From Candidatus Limnocylindrales bacterium (GTDB lineage: Bacteria > Moduliflexota > Moduliflexia > Moduliflexales > JAUQPW01), in contig DATMBG010000044.1 of assembly GCA_035559535.1 (NCBI GenBank), positions 1 to 64,000 on the forward strand: 64,000 bases of DNA, written 5' to 3'. Made by a program: the position numbers and the translations under genes. Shown here in pieces: positions 52,950 through 62,452 of this stretch; the first letter of the stretch is position 1, and every line of letters begins with the position of its first letter. Below the pieces are notes generated by a model. It made no database searches and was not told where the DNA came from. It saw only the letters and a program-made list of their open reading frames with translations.

Positions 52950-53523
52950 GATTTTTTCCGGCATTAGCCTTGATAAATTCGGTGATGATTTCTTCATCAT
53001 AATCATTGAGCTTAGCCAGTTTTCCCCAGGCAGTCAGGGCAATTTTAGCGTCCATATCCGGATAGGGGGCCATAATCACATGCTCAGAGGATCTGGTATG
53101 CTTTTCCAACTTTGCAATCAGATCATCACAATTTTTACAGTTATACTGAATCAGGACCCCACCATGTTCCAGTTCGTGAACCTGAATTTCCTTTGGAATC
53201 GGTTGATTAGAGATCTTTTGTTCTACATGCCCCTCAAAATGAGGCCCGGAGGTAGGTGGATTTGTATTATAGGGCTCATGGGGCTGGGTCAGACTACTCA
53301 AATGCGGGGAATCCATAATAGGAACTGCATATTTGGTGATTTCGGTCATATAATCATATCCCAGATACCCTGAGACACCTAAGGCCATAACCAAAACGGC
53401 ATAAGTAAGATACTTTTTACGTTTTTTTGCCGCTAAGATTCTCTCCCTTTCCAGCCTTTTTTGCTCTTTAAATTGTTTTTTACGATCTTTTTTAGTAAAA
53501 TTTTGTTCATTAGGTTGTGGCAT
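52939..53523 (-). CDS. DUF3105 membrane-anchored protein
   Basis: 194 residues. A very basic cytoplasmic head (KKDRKKQFKEQKRLERERIL), one membrane helix (YLTYAVLVMALGVSGYLGY) and an outside domain with the DUF3105 hallmarks YNTNPPTSGPHFEGH and VHELEHGGVLIQYNC, with CKNC nearby. His, Glu and Cys residues suggest a metal or redox site, but the function is unknown. It heads the operon with the ABC-2 exporter, overlapping its first permease gene, and so may assist export. Confidence 0.82.
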   Translation of the reverse strand: MPQPNEQNFTKKDRKKQFKEQKRLERERILAAKKRKKYLTYAVLVMALGVSGYLGYDYMTEITKYAVPIMDSPHLSSLTQPHEPYNTNPPTSGPHFEGHVEQKISNQPIPKEIQVHELEHGGVLIQYNCKNCDDLIAKLEKHTRSSEHVIMAPYPDMDAKIALTAWGKLAKLNDYDEEIITEFIKANAGKNHGN

Positions 53524-53669
53524 AAGTTTCCCTCACTTCCAATCCCCCTAAAAATCATTTCTTATTGACTTTTTCACTATTCGATTTTAGTCTCATGTTA
53601 TAAATTTAATATAGGTATTGGCTCAAGGGCCATCCCAATTTTTATGATTTAATCTAAGAAGCATAGGAC

Positions 53670-54746
53670 ATGGCAAGGCAGACACTTCTCTATGAGATCC
53701 ATAAATCGTTAGGAGCTACCTTTCGGGAATATGGGGAATGGGAGCTTCCGGAAACATTTACAGGGATATTCTCCGAATATCAAGCGGTTCGGAACCAGGT
53801 GGGTTTGATGGATCTATCTTTTCGAGGTAAAATTCGGCTGGCAGGACCTGAGCGAACCCCGTTTCTCCATGGAATGGTTACCCAGGATATCAAAGGGATT
53901 CAGGAAGGTTTCGGAGCCTATGCCCTCATGACCGATCCGAAAGCGCATATTCTGGCCGATATGAAAGTTTATAACCTGGGAGATTGGTTTCTCTTAGATG
54001 TGGAACCGGAACTTAAGAACAAAATTATTACTACGTTAGATAAATATCTCCTGGTGGAGGCTACCCTTACCGATATAAGTGATCAATATGGTCTGCTATC
54101 CCTGCAGGGACCCAAATCAGAAACCCTTCTCCGTACTCTCCTATCAGAGCCCATAATACCGACAGAAGAATATCAACACCTGCGAAGTAAGCTGGTGGGG
54201 GTGGAAATCCTTGTAATTCGAACCGGGTATACGGGAGAAATAGGGTTTGAGTTGTTAGTTCCTCAAGAGCAAATAAAAGAAGTTTGGGATGTGTTAACGC
54301 TTCAGGATTCTGTGACTCCTGTAGGAATGGCGGTGCTGGATATTCTGCGCCTGGAAGCAGGCATTCCCCGTTATGGGATCGATATGGATGAAAACAATCT
54401 TCCTCTGGAAGTAGGGGTTGAGAAACAAGCCATCAGCTATACCAAAGGGTGTTATATTGGACAGGAAGTTATTGCCAGAATGAAATACCGGGGTCATGCG
54501 AACCGGTTTTTGATGGGTCTTAAATTTCAAGGAGAAAAGGTCCCTCAAAAAAAGGACAAAATTCGAAAGGAAGATAAAGAAATCGGATGGGTGACCAGTG
54601 CTGTTTTCTCTCCCGGCTTTAAAAGCGTTCTTGGGATGGGATATATTCATCGGGAATATGCGCAACCCGGAATCTTTGTTAGTGTAGAAACTGCCCTAGG
54701 ATCCCTGGAAGGAGAGATCGTTGCTTTACCTTTTTACAAAAAATAA
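53670..54746 (+). CDS. ygfZ: YgfZ/GcvT-like folate-binding protein
   Basis: 358 residues. The aminomethyltransferase fold is clear (QVGLMDLSFRGKIRLAGPER, RTGYTGEIGFELLVP), and KGCYIGQEVIARM is the K-G-C-Y-x-G-Q-E motif that marks the YgfZ/IBA57 branch and carries its key Cys. These proteins use tetrahydrofolate to support Fe-S cluster enzymes. The length is between YgfZ (about 325) and GcvT (about 365), with an N-terminus like GcvT. No gcvH or gcvP is nearby, favouring YgfZ. It precedes a CbiX-like gene by 17 bases. Confidence 0.82.
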   Translation: MARQTLLYEIHKSLGATFREYGEWELPETFTGIFSEYQAVRNQVGLMDLSFRGKIRLAGPERTPFLHGMVTQDIKGIQEGFGAYALMTDPKAHILADMKVYNLGDWFLLDVEPELKNKIITTLDKYLLVEATLTDISDQYGLLSLQGPKSETLLRTLLSEPIIPTEEYQHLRSKLVGVEILVIRTGYTGEIGFELLVPQEQIKEVWDVLTLQDSVTPVGMAVLDILRLEAGIPRYGIDMDENNLPLEVGVEKQAISYTKGCYIGQEVIARMKYRGHANRFLMGLKFQGEKVPQKKDKIRKEDKEIGWVTSAVFSPGFKSVLGMGYIHREYAQPGIFVSVETALGSLEGEIVALPFYKK

Positions 54747-54763
54747 CCCCTAGAAGAGAAATT

Positions 54764-55288
54764 ATGTATATTACCGAGGCCATTATTTTAATCGGTCATG
54801 GGGCTGTGGCATCTGATACACCTAAGGCCCTGGTTTCCGAGTTAAAGGCCTTAGAAGCCCAAAGACGGGCGCGGGGATTATCAGAAATGAGTGCCCGGGA
54901 AGCCGAGTTGGACAAGTTGATTCGAGAGTGGCCCAGAACCCCCCAGACAGATCCCTACAAATGGGGGCTCGAAACTCTCGCCGAGAAATTAAAGGCCCGG
55001 CTGAACGGTTGCCATCTCGTTACGGCCTATAATGAGTTTTGTGCTCCCAGTTTACAGGAAGCCATTAAGGGATTGGTAGAAGAAGGAATTCAACGGATTA
55101 CCCTACTGACCACCATGTTTACTCCGGGTGGCGTGCACTCTGAGATAGAAATCCCACAAACTCTCCAGACCATCCGTCAGCGCTATCCTGATTTAATACT
55201 GGAATATGCCTGGCCCTTTGACTTAGAATATGTGGCAGATTTTTTGATAGGGCATCTGGAGAGAGTCACGCACGCTGTAAACAGGTAA
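54764..55288 (+). CDS. CbiX/SirB-like chelatase domain protein
   Basis: 174 residues. The N-terminal IILIGHGA (chelatase His) and the second conserved block LLTTMFTPGGVHSEIEIPQ, with His and Glu, match class II chelatases of the CbiX/SirB type, which insert Co2+ or Fe2+ into tetrapyrroles. A charged insert (residues 25-65, EAQRRARGLSEMSAREAELD) is unusual. AYNEFCAPSLQEAI stands for the inter-motif EFxxPxLxEA segment. No tetrapyrrole genes adjoin, so the role is open, possibly metal handling with ygfZ. Confidence 0.75.
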   Translation: MYITEAIILIGHGAVASDTPKALVSELKALEAQRRARGLSEMSAREAELDKLIREWPRTPQTDPYKWGLETLAEKLKARLNGCHLVTAYNEFCAPSLQEAIKGLVEEGIQRITLLTTMFTPGGVHSEIEIPQTLQTIRQRYPDLILEYAWPFDLEYVADFLIGHLERVTHAVNR

Positions 55289-55456
55289 GATAAGAGTCCG
55301 CGCGCCGTTAACTTAATGGATCATTCCGTAAATTGCTAATTGACGTTACAGGTAGGAAGAATCATTGATTCATCCTGGGTAAAATGGCATTTCGCCCTAC
55401 AACCTTAAACCAGCCTCACTGAAGATGGGAGTGGGGGATAGGGCACGAGATTGACC

Positions 55457-55762
55457 ATGCTGGCATTTTTATTAGATCTACTGATTGCCCTTCTAATAGT
55501 ACTGATCATTACCCGTATTTTAAGTTACCTCTTTGAGGAGATTATCCGACAACGGGGGCAATTCAAGCGTGCGGTTGTTAAACTGGCGGCACAACCCGGA
55601 GGAATAACTCCGACCAAACTGGCCTTAGAACAAAATATATCCGTTAAACAGGCAACTAAAATCTTAAACAAATTGGTTAAGGAAGGTTATCTGGACACAA
55701 CAGTCGATGAAAAAGGGATTCTGACTTATAAGCTGCTCGATACCACCATACGGCTGGAATAA
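55457..55762 (+). CDS. Small membrane-anchored winged-helix protein
   Basis: 101 residues from ATG 55457 (a TTG two codons upstream is less likely). One membrane helix (FLLDLLIALLIVLIITRIL), then a basic linker and a winged helix-turn-helix (PTKLALEQNISVKQATKILN, KLVKEGYLDTTVDEKGI). Probably a membrane-tethered DNA-binding or protein-interaction module. No family name recalled. Confidence 0.6.
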   Translation: MLAFLLDLLIALLIVLIITRILSYLFEEIIRQRGQFKRAVVKLAAQPGGITPTKLALEQNISVKQATKILNKLVKEGYLDTTVDEKGILTYKLLDTTIRLE

Positions 55763-55854
55763 CAGATGCGCTTACCTGCCTGTCATAGGTTTAGAAACCC
55801 GGAGATGGAAAGATAAAAACCCATCTTCTACCCCTCCGGGTTAGACCTTCCCTT

Positions 55855-56073
55855 TTATTTCCATTCCGAAGTGTAACCGGCCTTAGGTTCTCCATCTTCT
55901 CCTATCGGGATAGCCTCATCAATGAGCATAATCGGTATATCGTCTTTAATAGGATAGATAACTTTACAGGTCGGGCAAATCAAGCCACTTCCTTTTGGGC
56001 GCTCTTTTAAAATGACCCCGGTTTTACATTTGGGGCAGGCTAAAATATCCAGTAATTCTTGACTAATGGGCAT
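55855..56073 (-). CDS. Trm112 family zinc-ribbon protein
   Basis: 72 residues. ILACPKCKTGV and LICPTCKVIYPIKDDIPIML are the four-Cys zinc ribbon and closing motif of Trm112/UPF0434 proteins, which activate methyltransferases or accompany lipid and cell-envelope genes in bacteria. The stop region extends into GYTSEWK. It stands just before the epimerase gene on the same strand (67 bases), so the two may share a transcript. Confidence 0.87.
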   Translation of the reverse strand: MPISQELLDILACPKCKTGVILKERPKGSGLICPTCKVIYPIKDDIPIMLIDEAIPIGEDGEPKAGYTSEWK

Positions 56074-56140
56074 AGGGTCTGTTTTCCGTTGTTCATTGCC
56101 CCTTGCTTTTTATCCAGATCCAAGAACAACAAACAACGGA

Positions 56141-57103
56141 TTAGAGTTTCAGCATCTCTTTCATCCATTGAATTTCCTCCCGTAGTCCTTCTTCTATACC
56201 GACTTTAGGAGAAAACCCTAACTCTCTCTTTGCCCGGGAGGTATCGGCGTAGGTATGGCCTACATCGCCTTTCTGAGTTGCCTGATAATGGACTTTTACA
56301 GATTTACCCAACAGGGTTTGGATTAGTTCGATAAGTTTATTCAGGAGGATACGGGAGCCACCGCCAATATTAAACACCTCTCCAGAACGAGGGTATTTCA
56401 TAGCCAGGATATTGGCTTCTACGGCATCTGCAACAAAGGTGAAGTCCCGGGTTTGTTCTCCATTTCCATACACTTCGATGGGCTCTCCTAAAAGGACCGA
56501 TTTAATAAATTTGTGAATGGCCATATCCGGACGTTGGCGGGGTCCATAGACCGTAAAGTATCTCAAGGAAATAGTAGGTATGCTAAAATTTTTCCAATAC
56601 AAGTAACAAAGATGTTCGGCAGCCAGCTTGGTAACTCCATAGGGAGATACCGGATGTAGGGGAGAGTCTTCTTGCATGGGAAGAACCGACGTATCTCCAT
56701 ACACTGAAGAGGAAGAAGCATAGATAAATTTCTCAATCTGAGGTGCTGTTTTACAGGCTTCTAACAATTTTTGGGTTGCATCGATATTATTCTCTGTGTA
56801 GACGATAAAATTGGATCCCCAACTGGCTCTCACGCCGGCCTGGGCAGCTTGATGGAAAATATATTTAACCCGGGACAGGTAAGGTTGTAAGTCCAGATGC
56901 AATAAATTCCCCTCAATAAAAGAAAAGCGTGGGTGTTTTTTCAGCTTAGTAAGATTCTTTTCTTTTACAGCCCGGGGGTAATAATCCATGAAAGCGTCGA
57001 TTCCGATAACCTCATAACCCAAATCGAGCAGTCGCTCTGAGAGGTGGGAACCTATAAATCCGGCAGCACCCGTCACCAGGCATGAAATCGAGGTTTCTTT
57101 CAT
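56141..57103 (-). CDS. NAD-dependent nucleotide-sugar epimerase
   Basis: 320 residues from ATG 57103, 5 bases after the upstream gene's stop and with GGAGTAG upstream. ATG 57124 would overlap it. VTGAAGFIGSHLSERLL, YIFHQAAQAGVR, SSSSVYG with SPYGVTKLAAEHL (YxxxK), RYFTVYGPRQRPDMAI and TRDFTFVADAVEANI are motifs of the GalE/UDP-glucuronate 4-epimerase branch. It makes a UDP-sugar for surface glycans. Reading with Trm112 and DUF3108 neighbours gives no further hint. Confidence 0.88.
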   Translation of the reverse strand: MKETSISCLVTGAAGFIGSHLSERLLDLGYEVIGIDAFMDYYPRAVKEKNLTKLKKHPRFSFIEGNLLHLDLQPYLSRVKYIFHQAAQAGVRASWGSNFIVYTENNIDATQKLLEACKTAPQIEKFIYASSSSVYGDTSVLPMQEDSPLHPVSPYGVTKLAAEHLCYLYWKNFSIPTISLRYFTVYGPRQRPDMAIHKFIKSVLLGEPIEVYGNGEQTRDFTFVADAVEANILAMKYPRSGEVFNIGGGSRILLNKLIELIQTLLGKSVKVHYQATQKGDVGHTYADTSRAKRELGFSPKVGIEEGLREEIQWMKEMLKL

Positions 57104-57107
57104 TTCT

Positions 57108-57995
57108 CTACTCCTCTTCTCCATCCCCTTTGTCAGATACCGTCTCCGGGGTACCTGCGAGTTGGAATTTTTCTAATTTAGCTTCGATAGACCCTATTTT
57201 GATATTGCTTTTCATTTTAACGGGGATCTTTCGTTCATCATCGGTAAACCAGATGGTCATATTACCGGATTCCAGGATACCATGAAATTTTATTTCGGGC
57301 TCAACCACCACCGTATTGTAAGTCCCTGCAGGCACTGTAACCTGTTCCTTTCTCAAAACCTGGGCCTTAACACGCCAGTTTTTCTTAGAGGAGAAAACAT
57401 CAATATAGATGAAATTACCAACCTGTAAATCCAGGGTCCTTGCATAATAAATCAAGGACAGCTCATCCTGAACCCCGGGTAAGGTATAATAAGCCTGCCC
57501 TTTATAAAATACTCGATTTTGCTCCTGATCAAAAATAAATTCTCGATTACTTTCAGAATTCCCTTCCCGTTCTATTTTTTGGTACCGTCGGGAAAATAAA
57601 CCCTTGGTATCAAAAAAACTTTCTAATGTATCATGCATTTTATAGAAAACAGAAAAGAATTTATTGGTTTTGGCCACCGAAACAATTCGGAAAACCTCAT
57701 GGCCTTCATAGGAAAGAAGTTCTTTAACTTCCAGAGAGGCGGTTCCCGCATCGATACCCGACCAGGAAACCGAAAAAATCATTTTTTCCCCAACCCCAAA
57801 GGGAAGCGTCCGAGGTATTTTGGGTCTAGACCCATTGGTTTCTTCTGGATTTGCGGGTACAACAACCCGGGCTTCAAGAACAGATTTTCTTTCTGAAATA
57901 GGCGGATCAAACAAGCTTTGGGTAAATCCGGGCGAAACAGGACCTGAAATAATTCCACAACAAAGGACGGTAAGGATGGTACGAATTCTTAACAT
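57108..57995 (-). CDS. DUF3108 exported protein
   Basis: 295 residues. A signal peptide near residues 1-26 (ILTVLCCGIISGPVSPGFTQ). The DUF3108 domain (from about 65) has LPFGVGEKMIFSVSWSGIDAGTASLEV, here given in part as FSVSWSGIDAGTASLEV, then DTLESFFDTKGLFSRRYQK and VPAGTYNTVVVEP, and WFTDDERKIPVKMKSN near the end. These proteins form a lipocalin-like barrel in the envelope and are often linked to outer-membrane or cyclic glycan functions, but the exact role is unknown. Stop is 4 bases before the epimerase ATG. Confidence 0.85.
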   Translation of the reverse strand: MLRIRTILTVLCCGIISGPVSPGFTQSLFDPPISERKSVLEARVVVPANPEETNGSRPKIPRTLPFGVGEKMIFSVSWSGIDAGTASLEVKELLSYEGHEVFRIVSVAKTNKFFSVFYKMHDTLESFFDTKGLFSRRYQKIEREGNSESNREFIFDQEQNRVFYKGQAYYTLPGVQDELSLIYYARTLDLQVGNFIYIDVFSSKKNWRVKAQVLRKEQVTVPAGTYNTVVVEPEIKFHGILESGNMTIWFTDDERKIPVKMKSNIKIGSIEAKLEKFQLAGTPETVSDKGDGEEE

Positions 57996-58056
57996 AGAAC
58001 GTGATCCTCCTCTGCCTTAAAATTTTCAGTAGGTTCCGTTTGAGCTAAGGTTTTAA

Positions 58057-58083
58057 CTTATATTACTCTACAAAATCTGTCAA
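58057..58083 (-). promoter_or_regulatory. Promoter for the DUF3108-epimerase operon
   Basis: On the minus strand, -35 TTGACA (58083-58078), a 15-bp spacer, -10 TATAAG (58062-58057). Confidence 0.45.
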
Positions 58084-58246
58084 GTAAGGAATTTCAATAG
58101 GTATCTGTATCAATCTAGCAGGTGGCCAAAAAGGCCAATTTCCTGAGAAATCCTCAATTCGTGTATCAATAAAGAATGTATTACTAAATCATGACAGACT
58201 CATTTCAACGACTCGAAGAAGTCTGATAATCTCTCCGACTTTTATA

Positions 58247-58275
58247 TTGACAAAAACCTGGAAATGCCCTATTAT
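58247..58275 (+). promoter_or_regulatory. Sigma-70 promoter
   Basis: -35 TTGACA, a 17-bp spacer, -10 TATTAT. Near-consensus, about 75 bases before the TPR gene. Confidence 0.7.
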
Positions 58276-58347
58276 CGGATTACCTTTTTAATTGCGCACT
58301 TTGTTACCTTACTGAATAATTTATAACCTTTTAGATTAAAAGGAGAG

Positions 58348-59088
58348 ATGACTACCATGATTAAGAAGCCTTATTTTCTTGCTGGTTTTGTTCTACTGGC
58401 TCTTGTTTCCAACGTAGGCCTGGTTTTGGCTCAAACCCCTCCTGAAACTCCTTCCTGGAACGTAAATTATGAAACTTCCTACTATGGAGATACCCTACGG
58501 CTTCCTTATCCGCCTCCGGTACCTTATTCCCACATAGACCCTTCTGCCAAAGTATATCCGGAACCTTATCCTTGGCCATCTCGAGGTTGTTATCCTTCGC
58601 CGTGTTATCCACCAGGACCTTATGAGGGTCGGGGATATTTTAGTGAAAGAGGACTTTATAGCTATGGACTCAATCTTGTCTACAGCCACAGATGCGGGGA
58701 AGCCCTTCGGGTTTTTAGAGATTTTCTTTACTACTATCCTTACTCCAGTCTGGCAGATAACGCCGTTTATTGGACCGGCGAGTGTTATTATTATATGAAA
58801 AATTACCATCGCGCTATTCGCGAATTTGATAAGGTTATTCGGCGTATAGGAGGAAACAAAGTACCCGATGCCATGCTAAAAAAAGGCTATTCGTATCTCT
58901 CCTTGGGAAGGTATGACGCTGCCTTTAGAACTCTGGAAGATCTTATTTACCGCTATCCCCGGTCTCGACCGGCCTATCTGGCCAGAATGACTTTAAACCG
59001 CTATTATGGGGGATATTATCCTTATTACGGCAGATACTCCTATTACTTTCCACCTTCTTATTGTCGTCCTTGTTATGGTTACTATTAA
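58348..59088 (+). CDS. Exported Tyr-rich TPR protein, CpoB/YbgF-like
   Basis: 246 residues. ATG 58348 follows GGAGAG by only 2-3 bases; ATG 58357 is the likelier real start, with a 11-base gap. The signal peptide ends near VLAQT. An extended Pro/Tyr region (PYPPPVPYSHIDP, YPEPYPWPSRGCYPSPCYPP) leads into three TPR-like units: CGEALRVFRDFLYYYPYSSL, ADNAVYWTGECYYYMKNYHR and KGYSYLSLGRYDAAFRTLEDL. The tail is nearly pure Tyr/Gly/Pro (YYGGYYPYYGRYSYYF). The TPR part resembles the CpoB C-terminus, so it is a periplasmic scaffold. The Tyr-rich tails are not in CpoB and may mediate cross-linking or adhesion. Confidence 0.75.
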   Translation: MTTMIKKPYFLAGFVLLALVSNVGLVLAQTPPETPSWNVNYETSYYGDTLRLPYPPPVPYSHIDPSAKVYPEPYPWPSRGCYPSPCYPPGPYEGRGYFSERGLYSYGLNLVYSHRCGEALRVFRDFLYYYPYSSLADNAVYWTGECYYYMKNYHRAIREFDKVIRRIGGNKVPDAMLKKGYSYLSLGRYDAAFRTLEDLIYRYPRSRPAYLARMTLNRYYGGYYPYYGRYSYYFPPSYCRPCYGYY

Positions 59089-59400
59089 CTTTTGTAATAA
59101 CAAGAAGTTAGCTAAAGGAGCGACGGGAACCTATTAAAGACAGGCAAGACACCTGTGTTCCCTGGTAAGGTGAAGGGGACGAAGCCATCTCTTCCCTCTT
59201 ACTCCTCATCGAATTCCTATCGATTTTCCAGTACTTTCCTTGGGAGAGGGGGATAGGAATGGGGACCACAAACTATGCCGCTCTGTCTTTCCCATATATG
59301 AGGGCCAGGAAATTCCCTACCACTGGAGATGGGTTCTTTTAGTGGAGATAGATTAGTAAGTCCGCGAAATAGGGGGTACGGTAACGAGGATCCCGAATAC
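59089..59400. other. Gap without gene
   Basis: 312 bases between convergent TPR genes. No coding signal. A short TAACTT/AAGTTA imperfect hairpin is right after the first stop. Confidence 0.4.
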
Positions 59401-62400
59401 TTACCCCTTATCCTTTAAATGGGAGATACGTTCTTTGGCCTTTTGAATTAGTTCTTCATCCTCGGAAGAAGTAATAATCTTTTCGTAGAGCTTGAGGGCA
59501 TCGGTTTCTTTACCCAATTCTTCATTGATCCTTGCAACCTGGAATTGGGCCTGGATCACCCAATTTTTATAAGAGGAGTACATATACATCACTTTAGAGA
59601 ATTCCCCCAGGGCTTTTTCAAGGTTACCCAAAGTTACATAACACTCTCCAGCTCTAAACAGAGCCTCCACTACCAGATCACTATCCCATCGGCTCTCTTC
59701 AACTTTTTCAAAAGCATTGACGGCCTCTGAGCATTTACCCAGCCGGGTGAGGGCATATCCCAATCTCAAATTGGTTTCGACATAAGTGGGATCTTGGGGA
59801 TATTCCTCCGCGGCTCTCCGAAGGATCTCGGCAGCTTCCTGATATCGTTCGGTTTTGATTAACGACGTACCCCAACTTAATAAGACCTGGGGAGCTAACT
59901 TATATTTTGGAGCTTCCGATAAGACCTTCTGATACAGCTCAGCAGCTTTTGTGTAATCGGATAACTTAAAGTAAGAAGTTGCAGCGCCATACAAAGCATC
60001 GGCCCGGTACTCACTTTGGGGATACTGCTGAATCAATTTCTGAAATTCTTGAACTGCATTTTGATAATCATTCAGTTTAAAATAACACCAACCTATCCGG
60101 TATTGAGCATCATCCGCCCATTGGCTTTGACCGTATTTTTCGACAACCTGGCGATAAGCCTGCAAGGCCGAGGAATAATCTTCTTTCTGTAAATACTGTT
60201 CTCCCAATTGATATTGAACTGAAGCACTGAGAGGTTGATCGGGATATTTTTGCAGGAACTTTTGGGATGCCTCTATATAAGCATTCAGATCGCCCATTTT
60301 ATAGTAGGTCAGTCCCAATCCATATTGGGCATCTATAGCTTCTGGGCTATCTGGAGCCGTTTCTATGATCCTTTGGTAATATTTCACGGCCTCTGCATAC
60401 TCCTCCAGGTTATAATACGCATCGGCTATCTTTAAGAGAGAATTAGGTACCAACTCGCTCTGGGGATACTGATCCACCAGAGTTTGAAAAGAAGAAATAG
60501 CCTGACGAAAATTCCCCTTTCTAAAGTGAACCCATCCTAAAAGATTATAAGCATCGTCGACAAGATCGTCTTTGGAATGTTCCTGGATAAGCTGAGTGAG
60601 GGGGATAATGGCCCGATCATACTCTTCGTTTTTATAAAAGGCATAGCCCATTCGGTAAAGAGCACTTCCTGCCAGGGGATTTTGAGGGTATAAGTCCAAT
60701 GCTTTTTGATAACTCTGGATAGCCTGGGAATACTGATTCCGGTTAAAGTAGGCATCTCCCATACGGAACAAGGATTCTGCTGCAAACTCACTATCTTTAT
60801 ATTGGGTAAAAACCTTTTCAAATTCTATTAGAGCCTGGTCCCACTTCTCTTGTTTATAGTAAGACCAGGCAATACCATACTGAGCCGCCGCTGCCAGTGA
60901 GCTTTGGGGAAATTTGGTCAACAGGGTTTGATAAGCTTTTAAAGCTTCCGGGTATTTTTTCTGATTAAAGTAAGTCTCTCCAAGCCAATAATAAATTCGA
61001 TCAGCATAACCGGGTTCAAGCGTATCCGGAGAAGCCGCTAATTGAGATAATTCCTGGGCAGCTTTATCATAGTCTTTAAGATAAAAGTAAACCAGGCCTA
61101 TTCGGAACAGCGTGTCCTGCTTCATTTTCTTATCCGGTTTAAGATCCAGGACTTTTTGATAGTAGGTTAATGCTTTTTGATACTCGTTTAAATTAAAAAG
61201 GCTTTCTCCGCTCATAAAATAAACAGAAGGAAGGTAAGAACTATTGGGGTAGAGGCTGGCCAGCTTCTGATAACCTTCCAGAGCTCGGGAGTAGTCCTTC
61301 TCCTGGAAATAAATCTGGCTTAATTGAAACTGAGCTTCTTCAGCATAGGAAGAGTTCGGGTATTGGGCAAGTAACTGATTTAAGGTTTTAATTGCCTCAG
61401 GAGTTTTCCCCATTTCGGCCTGTAAACTCCCTATTTGATAGAGGGTTGAGGGAATCAGCTCACTTTGAGGGAATTGACTCAGCAGTTCTTCAAAGGTAGA
61501 AAGGGCAGGCTCCAGTTTCTTCAAATTTAAATAACTCCACCCAATTCCATAGAGGGCGTTATCCTGGAAGTCTGACGACGCGGTGGGGGTTGATAGAAAC
61601 CGTTTATAGGACTCGATGGCACGGTTGAAATCATTGAGATGGTAATAACTTTCTGCCAGCCAGAATGAGGCTTCACCTACATATTTATCTGAAGGGTAAT
61701 TTTGAAGGTACTTTTCGTACGCTTCCGCAGCTTCCCGATACTGACCTGAATAAAATAGACTTTTGGCGATATTATAACTGGATGAAGGAACTAATTTGCT
61801 ATGGGGAAATTTAGACAGAACCGTTCGAAAGTAGGTCAATGCCCCAGGGTAATCTTTAAGTTCCAGGCGACACCAGGCCAAGGAGTAATAAGCATAATCC
61901 CCTAATTCATGGTCGGGGAAGCTATCTACAAATTTTTTAAAAACATCCGATGCCTCCTGAAATTTGCCTTGCTTAAAGAGAGATTCCCCAAGCCAATAAG
62001 AAGCGTCTTTCTTTTTTTCACTTTGAGGGTAGGCCTCTAGGAGGCGTTGAAAGGTCGAAGCAGCCCCGGCATAATCTTCCAAAAGAAATTGAGACCGACC
62101 CAGTTTGTATAACGCCTGATCGGGGATATGGATGGCAGGATCCATTTTTTGCTTACTACTTTCAGCTTTCTGAAAACCTGCAAGGGCGGCTTGATAGGCT
62201 TTGATGGCTTCTGAATATCGTTTTTGAGCAAAATCACATTCCCCCATAAGAAATTGAACATAAGGGGCCCGAGGACTTTTAGGAAATTTATTTAAAAATT
62301 TTTGAGCCTGATCTTTTGCAGAATCGAAAAGACCGTCTTTATAAAGACCGCCCAGAATGGTATAAACTTCATCTTCGGTTTCAGCGGCCCATACGCTAAC

Positions 62401-62451
62401 ACTCAAAAAAAGGAAAAAGAGAATACCTCCTAGGACTTTACCGGATGTCAT
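59401..62451 (-). CDS. Exported TPR solenoid protein of 1016 residues
   Basis: Signal peptide (VLGGILFFLFLSVSVWAAE, cleaved near residue 21), then essentially only TPR units to the end, about 25 by eye, with 34-38-residue spacing. Each has the tyrosine-rich form AxYxLGxSYFxxxxYxxAIxxF and often a PxSxL link (FPQSELIPSTLY, YPNSSYLPSVYF). No catalytic domain. Proteins of this type (BamD/CpoB-like arrays) scaffold outer-membrane or secretion machines. It begins 1 base after the TPR lipoprotein's stop, so the two are coexpressed. Confidence 0.85.
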   Translation of the reverse strand: MTSGKVLGGILFFLFLSVSVWAAETEDEVYTILGGLYKDGLFDSAKDQAQKFLNKFPKSPRAPYVQFLMGECDFAQKRYSEAIKAYQAALAGFQKAESSKQKMDPAIHIPDQALYKLGRSQFLLEDYAGAASTFQRLLEAYPQSEKKKDASYWLGESLFKQGKFQEASDVFKKFVDSFPDHELGDYAYYSLAWCRLELKDYPGALTYFRTVLSKFPHSKLVPSSSYNIAKSLFYSGQYREAAEAYEKYLQNYPSDKYVGEASFWLAESYYHLNDFNRAIESYKRFLSTPTASSDFQDNALYGIGWSYLNLKKLEPALSTFEELLSQFPQSELIPSTLYQIGSLQAEMGKTPEAIKTLNQLLAQYPNSSYAEEAQFQLSQIYFQEKDYSRALEGYQKLASLYPNSSYLPSVYFMSGESLFNLNEYQKALTYYQKVLDLKPDKKMKQDTLFRIGLVYFYLKDYDKAAQELSQLAASPDTLEPGYADRIYYWLGETYFNQKKYPEALKAYQTLLTKFPQSSLAAAAQYGIAWSYYKQEKWDQALIEFEKVFTQYKDSEFAAESLFRMGDAYFNRNQYSQAIQSYQKALDLYPQNPLAGSALYRMGYAFYKNEEYDRAIIPLTQLIQEHSKDDLVDDAYNLLGWVHFRKGNFRQAISSFQTLVDQYPQSELVPNSLLKIADAYYNLEEYAEAVKYYQRIIETAPDSPEAIDAQYGLGLTYYKMGDLNAYIEASQKFLQKYPDQPLSASVQYQLGEQYLQKEDYSSALQAYRQVVEKYGQSQWADDAQYRIGWCYFKLNDYQNAVQEFQKLIQQYPQSEYRADALYGAATSYFKLSDYTKAAELYQKVLSEAPKYKLAPQVLLSWGTSLIKTERYQEAAEILRRAAEEYPQDPTYVETNLRLGYALTRLGKCSEAVNAFEKVEESRWDSDLVVEALFRAGECYVTLGNLEKALGEFSKVMYMYSSYKNWVIQAQFQVARINEELGKETDALKLYEKIITSSEDEELIQKAKERISHLKDKG

Positions 62452-62452
62452 A

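Larger units (their letters stand above)
57996..58347. other. Divergent promoter region
   Basis: Holds a minus-strand promoter for the DUF3108 operon, a plus-strand promoter for the TPR gene and a TGGCC-AAAAA-GGCCA hairpin near 58122-58136. No gene. Confidence 0.55.
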
